A stretch of DNA of 5,578 nucleotides. It comes from Acetobacteraceae bacterium (GTDB taxonomy: Bacteria; Pseudomonadota; Alphaproteobacteria; Acetobacterales; Acetobacteraceae). The notes below the pieces were generated by a model. It worked only from the letters and a program-made list of their open reading frames with translations, did no database searches and was not told the DNA's origin. Every line of letters begins with the position of its first letter. Within the stretch, counting starts at the first letter, position 1. The stretch spans positions 1 to 5,578 of the forward strand of contig CANFIE010000283.1 in NCBI GenBank assembly GCA_947446625.1. Direction: 5' to 3'. Of the stretch, positions 1-4,648 are shown piece by piece. The translations under genes were made by a program, and so were the position numbers.

Positions 1-1
1 C

Positions 2-877
2 CCCATTGCCCCGGCGCCTGGCGCGCCACCGCCTTCGCCGCCGCCGGAACCCGCCGCCCCCCCCGGCCGCGCCATTCCCCGCGCCGAAACCACCATGCTG
101 GAAGCCGGCCCCTACGGCCCGCTGCCGCGCATCGGGCCTGATGGCCGCACCCCCATGCGGGCCTATGCCCGGCCGGTGGAGCGCGGCGAGACCCGGCCGC
201 GCATCGGCTTTGTGCTGGGCGGCCTGGGTCACAATGTGGCGCTGACCGAGGAAGCCATTCGCCGCCTGCCCGCCAGCATCACCCTGGCCTTCTCGCCCTA
301 TGCCGGGCAGATCAGCCTGCTGCTGGACCAGGCCCGGGGCCGTGGCATGGAATTGCTGCTGGCCCTGCCGCTGGAACCCACCGGCTACCCGCTGAACAGC
401 CCCGGCGACCGCGCCCTGCTCACCGGGCTTTCCGCCCATGACAATAACAACCGGCTGGAATGGGCGCTGTCGCGCTTCACCGGCTATGTCGGCGCCATTG
501 GCGCGCTGGGCCCGCTGCGCGGTGAACGCTTCGCCGCCCTGAGCGAGCGCCTGGGCGCCCTGCAGGACAGCCTGCAGAATCGCGGCCTGCTGTATGTGGA
601 CCCCCGCCCCGGCGCCGGCAGCCCGGCCCGCGCCTGGGGCCGCACCGTGGATGTGGTGGTGGACGACCCGCCGAATCGTATCAGCATCGACCGCAAGCTG
701 GGCGTGCTGGAACAGCATGCGCGCGAGCGTGGCGTGGCGCTGGGCTATGCCGGCGAAGCCTCGCCCATCCTGCTCGACCGCCTGGCCGCCTGGGCCGGCA
801 GCCTGGAATCACGCGGCAGCGTGCTGCACCCCACCAGCGCGCTGATCCGCCGGCCCGAAGCGCCAACGCAGCGCTGA
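2..877 (+). CDS. Divergent polysaccharide deacetylase family protein (YibQ/PF04748-like), 5'-truncated by window edge
   Basis: The frame is open from base 2 to the TGA at 875-877 (291 codons), so the gene begins upstream; the ATG at 95 is internal. The first 31 codons form a Pro/Ala-rich linker, as often lies between an N-terminal membrane anchor and a periplasmic domain (the anchor is not visible here). From codon position about 197 the NodB-like fold of the divergent deacetylase family is recognisable: the strand RIGFVLGGLG, then SITLAFSPYA, LLLALPLEPTGYP, LTGL, LSRFTGYVGAIGALG, RGLLYVDPRPG, a VDVVVDDPP segment, and RGVALGYAG. Compared with my recollection of E. coli YibQ, the Asp-Asp of IDDFG is Gly-Gly here, the His of HLPM is Ala, and the NHMG and GHPHP histidines are also absent. 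Metal-dependent catalysis is therefore doubtful, and an envelope role as a pseudoenzyme is an inference. The family in many alphaproteobacteria lies beside rppH, as here. Family assignment is firm; function is not known. Confidence 0.88.
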   Translation, partial: PIAPAPGAPPPSPPPEPAAPPGRAIPRAETTMLEAGPYGPLPRIGPDGRTPMRAYARPVERGETRPRIGFVLGGLGHNVALTEEAIRRLPASITLAFSPYAGQISLLLDQARGRGMELLLALPLEPTGYPLNSPGDRALLTGLSAHDNNNRLEWALSRFTGYVGAIGALGPLRGERFAALSERLGALQDSLQNRGLLYVDPRPGAGSPARAWGRTVDVVVDDPPNRISIDRKLGVLEQHARERGVALGYAGEASPILLDRLAAWAGSLESRGSVLHPTSALIRRPEAPTQR

Positions 878-927
878 CGCCCCCCCTACCCAGGCCCGGC
901 CAGCCAGGGCATGAAGGCCGCCCCGCC

Positions 928-931
928 GGAG
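928..931 (+). promoter_or_regulatory. Shine-Dalgarno sequence of rppH
   Basis: GGAG lies 8 bases before the ATG at 940. It supports that start, which also gives the usual N-terminus of alphaproteobacterial RppH (short lead-in, then YRANVGVVLFN). Confidence 0.7.
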
Positions 932-939
932 ACCTAGCC

Positions 940-1419
940 ATGCCCCTGCCCTACCGCGCCAATGTTGGCGTTGTGCTGTTCAATGCCCAAGGCCATGTGC
1001 TGGTGGCCCGCCGGGCCGACATGCCCAATGCCGAAGGCGCCCCCGGCGGCTGGCAGTTGCCCCAAGGCGGCATTGATGCCGAGGAAGACCCCGCCGTGGC
1101 GGTGTTCCGCGAGATGGAGGAGGAGATCGGCACCCGCAACGCCCGCATCATCGCCGAACACCCGGAATGGCTGCACTACGACCTGCCGGCTGAGCTCATC
1201 GGCAAGGCGCTGGGCGGCAAGTACCGCGGACAGAAGCAGAAGTGGTACGCCATGCGCTTCCTCGGCAAAGACCACGAAATCCGGCTCGACCTTGACCCCC
1301 ACCCCGAATTTGATGCCTGGCGCTGGGTCACCCTGGCCTCGCTGCCTCGGTTGGCGGTGGCTTTCAAACGAGAGATCTACGCTGTGCTGGCGCGGGACTT
1401 CGCCCGCTTCGCCGCCTGA
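940..1419 (+). CDS. rppH: RNA pyrophosphohydrolase RppH (Nudix hydrolase), 159 aa
   Basis: RppH removes pyrophosphate from the 5'-triphosphate end of mRNAs in the cytoplasm, leaving a monophosphate that stimulates RNase E-dependent decay; the family also acts on dinucleoside polyphosphates. The opening YRANVGVVLFN and the segment WQLPQGGID are characteristic. The Nudix box (G-x5-E-x7-REUxEExGU) fits residues 43-65: G43, E49, R57-E58 and E61-E62 with G64, supplying the metal-binding glutamates. A second RppH hallmark, GQKQKW, occupies residues 97-102, and a late EFDAWRWV segment (about 122-129) matches the family's C-terminal part. The 159 aa length is usual for alphaproteobacterial members and shorter than the E. 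coli protein (about 176 aa). It follows the deacetylase-like gene after 62 bases and precedes the small exported-protein gene by 45. No key residue seems to be missing. A diadenosine polyphosphate hydrolase role is the only realistic alternative. Confidence 0.95.
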   Translation: MPLPYRANVGVVLFNAQGHVLVARRADMPNAEGAPGGWQLPQGGIDAEEDPAVAVFREMEEEIGTRNARIIAEHPEWLHYDLPAELIGKALGGKYRGQKQKWYAMRFLGKDHEIRLDLDPHPEFDAWRWVTLASLPRLAVAFKREIYAVLARDFARFAA

Positions 1420-1426
1420 GCCCGCC

Positions 1427-1447
1427 GATTTAGCCTTTGGGCAAATC
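1427..1447 (+). repeat. Short imperfect inverted repeat between rppH and the exported-protein gene
   Basis: GATTT (1427-1431) pairs with AAATC (1443-1447), and inside it GCC (1433-1435) pairs with GGC (1440-1442). A1432 is unpaired and the loop is TTTG. This gives an 8-bp stem with one bulge, in an unusually AT-rich patch. It sits 7 bases after the rppH stop and overlaps the likely -35 region of the next gene, so it could be an operator or a 3' hairpin on the rppH message. No T-run follows, so it is not a canonical intrinsic terminator. Confidence 0.4.
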
Positions 1448-1458
1448 CGCCCTATGCT
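1430..1458 (+). promoter_or_regulatory. Candidate promoter of the small exported-protein gene, possibly leaderless
   Basis: A -10-like TATGCT at 1453-1458 (4 of 6 to TATAAT) has a weak -35-like TTAGCC at 1430-1435 with a 17-base spacer. The expected transcription start is about 6-7 bases after the -10 box, essentially at the ATG (1465). No purine-rich Shine-Dalgarno sequence precedes that ATG, in agreement with a leaderless message. The -35 match is poor and the call is an inference from base pattern. Confidence 0.4.
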
Positions 1459-1464
1459 CGGCCC

Positions 1465-1755
1465 ATGCGCCTTGCCCTGCTGCCCCTGCTGCTGCTCGCC
1501 CTGCCCGCCGCTGCCCAGCAAAGGGTAACGGTGCAGGGCTGCCCGCTTCCCGGCACCGAATCCGGCTGCATGGTGCTGCGCTCCGCCGAGGGCTGGTACT
1601 ACGACCTCTCCGCCGCCCGGCAGCGCCCGCCCATCAATGGCCGGGGCATTCGGGTAACGGGCACCCGCGCCCCGCGCACCAGCTATTGCCAGCAGGGCGA
1701 ACCACTGGTGGACGTAACCTGGGAACAAACCAGCGCCGCCTGCCCGGGACGGTGA
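1465..1755 (+). CDS. Small exported protein with four cysteines, unknown function
   Basis: This encodes 96 aa, with third codon positions strongly G/C like its neighbours. Residues 1-17 look like a Sec signal peptide: one Arg at position 2, a Leu-rich core (about 5-13) and a PAAA end, with signal peptidase I cleavage likely near A17/Q18. The mature part, about 79 aa, has cysteines at 26, 35, 75 and 93, enough for two disulfides in the periplasm. The alternation of short strands (VTVQGCPL, GCMVLRS, GWYYDLS, GRGIRVTGT, VDVTWEQ) suggests a small beta-barrel of OB-fold type, as in DUF5818-like secreted proteins; this is an impression, not a match. ATG 1465 is the only start codon in frame between the rppH stop, which lies in the same frame, and the signal peptide. 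There is no Shine-Dalgarno sequence. I do not recognise a specific gene, and any role is unknown. Confidence 0.75.
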   Translation: MRLALLPLLLLALPAAAQQRVTVQGCPLPGTESGCMVLRSAEGWYYDLSAARQRPPINGRGIRVTGTRAPRTSYCQQGEPLVDVTWEQTSAACPGR

Positions 1756-1774
1756 GGCCGGGGCGGGCGGGCGC

Positions 1775-1814
1775 CTGATCGGCCGAGCCGGCCTCGCCGC
1801 AGGCCGTGAATCAG
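1775..1814 (+). repeat. Stem-loop sequence downstream of the exported-protein gene
   Basis: CTGAT-CGGCC (1775-1784) can pair with GGCCG-tga-ATCAG (1802-1814), giving ten pairs with a 3-base bulge (1807-1809). An alternative shorter hairpin pairs CGGCCT (1789-1794) with AGGCCG (1801-1806). It begins 20 bases after the stop codon at 1755 and could protect or end the upstream transcript. No T-run follows on the + strand, so it is not a standard intrinsic terminator. Confidence 0.4.
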
Positions 1815-1833
1815 CCGCCCAAACAAAAAGGCC

Positions 1834-1870
1834 AGAGCGTGGGCGCTTCAGTATGAAGCGATCACGCTCT
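1834..1870 (+). repeat. Long imperfect palindrome in front of thrC (REP-like extragenic palindrome or operator)
   Basis: AGAGCGTG (1834-1841) is the exact reverse complement of CACGCTCT (1863-1870), and CGCTTCA (1844-1850) that of TGAAGCG (1854-1860). They are separated by GG and AT on the two sides, with a three-base loop GTA. Fifteen Watson-Crick pairs and one possible G-U pair form a 17-position stem. A further CC/GG pairing (1832-1833 with 1873-1874) is possible past a 2-base bulge. The right arm runs directly into the putative -10 box of thrC. On the - strand the hairpin is followed by GGCC and TTTTTGTTT, the shape of an intrinsic terminator. The arms resemble dispersed extragenic palindromes of alphaproteobacteria as I remember them. 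Which role applies is undecided. Confidence 0.7.
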
Positions 1871-1875
1871 ATGGT
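1847..1875 (+). promoter_or_regulatory. Candidate thrC promoter, nearly leaderless
   Basis: TATGGT at 1870-1875 resembles a -10 box (4 of 6), with a poor -35-like TTCAGT at 1847-1852 and a 17-base spacer. The expected transcription start is at about 1882, so the mRNA would begin within a few bases of the ATG at 1885. The bases just before that ATG (GGTCCGCGTCCC) contain no Shine-Dalgarno sequence. The box overlaps the end of the 1834-1870 palindrome, so anything binding there would block this promoter. Confidence 0.35.
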
Positions 1876-1884
1876 CCGCGTCCC

Positions 1885-3288
1885 ATGCGATACATCTCCA
1901 CTCGCGGCCTGGCCGCCCCCCGTGATTTCGAAGGCGTTCTGCTGGCCGGGCTGGCCGAGGATGGCGGGCTGTTCATGCCCGAATCCTGGCCCAGCTTCTC
2001 GGCCACCGAATGGCGCGCCATGCGCGGCCTGCCCTACCACGAACTTGCCGCCCGGCTGCTGACGCCCTTCGTCGGCACCTGCCTCACCCCGGCGGAACTC
2101 GGCGGCATGACGCAGGCGGCCTATGCCAGCTTCGGCCACCCCGCCGTGGCGCCCCTGGTGCAGATCGCGCCGCGCACCTTCTCGCTGGAGTTGTTCCACG
2201 GCCCGACGCTCGCCTTCAAGGATATGGCGATGCAGCTGCTGGGCCGGCTGTTCGACCATGTGCTGAAGAAGCGCGGCGAGCGCATCACCATTGTCGGCGC
2301 CACCAGCGGAGACACCGGCAGCGCCGCCATCGAGGCCTGCCGCGACCGCGAGGCGATTTCCATCGTCATCCTGCACCCGCACAACCGCACCAGCGCGGTG
2401 CAGCGCCGGCAGATGACCACCGTGCTGTCCGGCAATGTCGCCAACCTGGCCGTGGAAGGCGACTTCGACAATTGCCAGGACCTGGTGAAGGCCATGTTCA
2501 ACGACGCGCCCTTCCGCAGTGAAATGCAGCTGGCCGCCGTCAACTCCATCAACTGGGCGCGCGTCGCGGCGCAAATTCCGTACTATGCCTATGCCGCCCT
2601 GGCCCTGGGCGCGCCCGACCGCCCGGTGGCCTTCAGCGTGCCCACCGGCAATTTCGGCAATGTGCTGGCCGCCTGGGCCGCCCGGCAAATGGGCCTGCCG
2701 GTGGAGCGCCTGATCGTTGGCGCCAACCGCAACGACATCCTGGCCCGCTGGGTCACCGCCAACGACATGACCGCCCGCCCGGTGGAACCCAGCCTGTCGC
2801 CCAGCATGGACATCCAGGTTTCCTCCAACTTCGAGCGCCTGTTGTTCGAGCTGCTGGGCCGCGACGGCACCGCCACCCGCACCACCATGGAACGCTTCCG
2901 CGCCGAAGGCCGCATGCCGGTGCCCGATGCCGCCTGGCGCGAGGCGACCAAGCTGTTCCACGGCTTCACCCTGGACGATGCCGGCACCCTGGCCGAGATC
3001 AACCGGCTCTGGACCACCACGGGCTACCTGGCCGACCCGCACACCGCCGTTGGCACCGCCGCCGCCCGTGCCCATATGCCGGCTGACCCCGCCGTGCCGG
3101 TGGTGGTGGCCGCCACCGCCCACCCGGCCAAATTCCCGGATGCGGTGGAACAGGCCACCGGCCAGCGCCCGCCCTTGCCGGCCCGCATGGCCGACCTGTA
3201 CGAGCGCGAGGAGCGCTACACCGTGTTGAAACCCGATCTGGGCGAGATTGAAGGCTTCGTCCGGGCCCATGCCCGGCGCAACGGGTAG
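1885..3288 (+). CDS. thrC: Threonine synthase, 467 aa
   Basis: ThrC is a cytoplasmic PLP enzyme that converts O-phospho-L-homoserine and water to L-threonine and phosphate, the last step of threonine synthesis. The N-terminus MRYISTRG is the family's signature start and fixes the ATG at 1885; the in-frame stop at 1807 is followed by no other start codon. The PLP lysine is K112 in HGPTLAFKDMAMQ (105-117). The phosphate-cofactor loop GATSGDTGSAA spans 138-148. VPTGNFGNVLA begins at 252, SLSPSMDIQVSSNFERL at 303-319, and the C-terminal ATAHPAKF at 410-417. The length suits the long bacterial/fungal type of threonine synthase (E. coli about 428 aa, alphaproteobacterial forms about 465). No key residue is missing. 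It lies 129 bases after the exported-protein gene and 94 before the M16 protease gene; thrC followed by an M16 gene is a familiar alphaproteobacterial order. No leader peptide rich in Thr/Ile codons is visible upstream. Confidence 0.97.
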   Translation: MRYISTRGLAAPRDFEGVLLAGLAEDGGLFMPESWPSFSATEWRAMRGLPYHELAARLLTPFVGTCLTPAELGGMTQAAYASFGHPAVAPLVQIAPRTFSLELFHGPTLAFKDMAMQLLGRLFDHVLKKRGERITIVGATSGDTGSAAIEACRDREAISIVILHPHNRTSAVQRRQMTTVLSGNVANLAVEGDFDNCQDLVKAMFNDAPFRSEMQLAAVNSINWARVAAQIPYYAYAALALGAPDRPVAFSVPTGNFGNVLAAWAARQMGLPVERLIVGANRNDILARWVTANDMTARPVEPSLSPSMDIQVSSNFERLLFELLGRDGTATRTTMERFRAEGRMPVPDAAWREATKLFHGFTLDDAGTLAEINRLWTTTGYLADPHTAVGTAAARAHMPADPAVPVVVAATAHPAKFPDAVEQATGQRPPLPARMADLYEREERYTVLKPDLGEIEGFVRAHARRNG

Positions 3289-3311
3289 CCAAGGCCCACC
3301 AAGCAGCCCGA

Positions 3312-3331
3312 AGCCGGTGCAGAAGCCGGCT
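3312..3331 (+). repeat. Short hairpin in the thrC-M16 gap
   Basis: AGCCGG (3312-3317) pairs with CCGGCT (3326-3331) around an 8-base loop. The same bases also form a direct repeat, GAAGCCGG at 3310-3317 and 3322-3329, 12 bases apart. It begins 24 bases past the thrC stop and is not followed by T residues, so termination here would not be of the classical intrinsic kind. Confidence 0.35.
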
Positions 3332-3336
3332 GCATG

Positions 3337-3348
3337 CCCTACATAGGG
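3337..3348 (+). promoter_or_regulatory. Small palindrome CCCTACATAGGG with a weak -10-like element before the M16 gene
   Basis: The 12 bases are symmetrical at 10 of 12 positions and include TACATA (3340-3345), a poor match to a -10 box. It lies about 35 bases before the TTG start at 3383. This AT-richer patch is the most promoter-like part of the 94-base gap, but no convincing -35 element accompanies it. The M16 gene could equally be read through from thrC. Confidence 0.25.
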
Positions 3349-3370
3349 TAAAGCCTACCGCCCATTCGCC

Positions 3371-3375
3371 AGGAA
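3371..3375 (+). promoter_or_regulatory. Shine-Dalgarno sequence selecting the TTG start of the M16 gene
   Basis: AGGAA lies 7 bases before TTG 3383. No other ATG, GTG or TTG occurs in frame between the stop at 3344-3346 and 3383. The next candidates (GTG 3428 and 3431, ATG 3443) would remove the first beta-strand of the domain. The TTG start is therefore well supported. Confidence 0.7.
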
Positions 3376-3382
3376 CCTGCCC

Positions 3383-4648
3383 TTGTCCGAAGCTGTCCGC
3401 CTCACGCAACTCCCGAATGGCCTGACCGTGGTGTCTGAAACCATGCCGCGGGTGGAGACCATCTCCTTCGGCGCCTATGTCGGCACCGGCACCCGCAATG
3501 AAACCGCGGCCGAGAACGGCGTTTCCCACTTCCTGGAACACATGGCCTTCAAGGGCACCACCAAGCGCGACGCCGCCGCCATTGCCCGCGAGATGGAGAA
3601 TGTCGGCGGTCACCTGAACGCCTACACGGCGCGGGAGCAGACCGCCTATTACTGCAAGGTGCTGAAGGAGGATCTGGGCCTGGCCGCCGACATCATCGGC
3701 GATATCCTGACCCACAGCACCTTCATCCCCGAGGAGCTGGAGCGCGAGCGCGGCGTGATCCTGCAGGAGATTGGCCAGGCGAACGACACGCCGGATGATA
3801 TCGTCTTCGACCATTTCCAGGCCACCGCCTTCCCGGACCAGGCCATGGGCCGGCCCACGCTGGGCACCGAAGACATCATCAAGGGCATGAAGCGGGACAC
3901 GCTGACCGAGTACATGCGCAACCACTACGGCCCCAGCCGCATGGTGATTGCCGCCGCCGGCGCGGTGGAGCACGAACCGCTGCTGGAACTGGTGCAGCGC
4001 CACTTTGCCGACCTGCCCAATGTGGCGGCGCATGAGCCGGAAGTGGCGCGCTATGCCGGTGGCGAGTTCCGCGAGGAACGCGAGCTGGACCAGGTCCACA
4101 TCGTGCTCGGCTTCCCCAGCACCAATTACGGCCACCGCCTGCACTTCCCCACCATGCTGCTCTCCACCCTGCTGGGCGGCGGCATGTCGTCGCGGCTGTT
4201 CCAGGAAATCCGGGAAAAGCGCGGGCTGGTCTATTCCATCTATTCCTTCGCCAACCCGTTCCGCGACGGTGGGCTCTTCGCCATCTACGCCGGCACCGGG
4301 GAAAAGGAGGCCGGCGAACTGGTGCCGGTGTGCCTGGAGGAGCTGAAGAAGGTGCAGAAGGACGTGACGCAGGACGAGCTGAACCGCGCCAAGGCCCAGC
4401 TGCGCGCCAGCCTGCTGATGAGCCTGGAAAGCACCGGCAGCCGCACCGAGCAGCTTGCCCGCCAGTTGCAGGTGCATGGCCGGGTGATCCCGACCGAGGA
4501 AACCAAGCAGAAGATCGCCGCCGTCACCATCGAGCAGGTGCAGGAAGCCGCCGCCCTGGCCTTCAGCGGCAAGCCGACGTTGGCGGCGCTGGGCCCGGCG
4601 GCCAAGGTGCCCTCTCTGGCCGCCATTGCCGAAGCGCTGGCCGCATGA
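3383..4648 (+). CDS. M16 family zinc metalloprotease (mitochondrial processing peptidase-like), 421 aa
   Basis: A protease of the pitrilysin/M16B group related to the beta subunit of mitochondrial processing peptidase. The inverted zinc motif HFLEH is at residues 49-53 (H49 and H53 ligands, E52 catalytic base). The distal zinc ligand is probably E128 in ERERGVILQE (119-128), 75 residues after H53, within the family's usual spacing. The N-terminal half also shows LPNGLTVVSE, the AYVGTGTRNE strand (31-40) and GGHLNAYTARE (74-84). The C-terminal half carries REKRGLVYSIYS, with R280 and Y284 at the positions known to contact substrate. The length is typical for the family, and with no signal peptide the protein is probably cytoplasmic. 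Start is TTG with a good Shine-Dalgarno sequence. The gene overlaps pmbA by four bases. Natural substrates of bacterial homologues are poorly defined. All catalytic residues are present, so an active enzyme is expected. Confidence 0.95.
   Translation: MSEAVRLTQLPNGLTVVSETMPRVETISFGAYVGTGTRNETAAENGVSHFLEHMAFKGTTKRDAAAIAREMENVGGHLNAYTAREQTAYYCKVLKEDLGLAADIIGDILTHSTFIPEELERERGVILQEIGQANDTPDDIVFDHFQATAFPDQAMGRPTLGTEDIIKGMKRDTLTEYMRNHYGPSRMVIAAAGAVEHEPLLELVQRHFADLPNVAAHEPEVARYAGGEFREERELDQVHIVLGFPSTNYGHRLHFPTMLLSTLLGGGMSSRLFQEIREKRGLVYSIYSFANPFRDGGLFAIYAGTGEKEAGELVPVCLEELKKVQKDVTQDELNRAKAQLRASLLMSLESTGSRTEQLARQLQVHGRVIPTEETKQKIAAVTIEQVQEAAALAFSGKPTLAALGPAAKVPSLAAIAEALAA

Noticed and set aside
95..97. 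ATG as the true start of the first gene
   Set aside because: The frame is open to the window edge with a coding-like Pro/Ala linker, and no Shine-Dalgarno sequence precedes the ATG. It is better read as an internal Met of a longer, anchored protein.
911..937. Eight-codon mini-ORF (MKAAPPET) ending two bases before rppH
   Set aside because: It has no ribosome site and no regulatory codon pattern. An ORF this short is expected by chance.
1756..1884. Threonine attenuator with leader peptide before thrC
   Set aside because: No short ORF with clustered Thr/Ile codons and no hairpin followed by a + strand T-run is present, although stem-loops exist.
934..3270. A 778-codon open frame on the - strand opposite rppH and thrC
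   Set aside because: It is a shadow of GC-rich coding sequence: it is rich in Gly, Ala, His and Gln, has no recognisable domain, and lies opposite two certain genes with strong codon bias.
2999..4477. A 492-codon - strand open frame opposite the end of thrC and the M16 gene
   Set aside because: It has a low-complexity His/Gln/Gly composition and no domain, and is fully explained by the codon use of the + strand genes.
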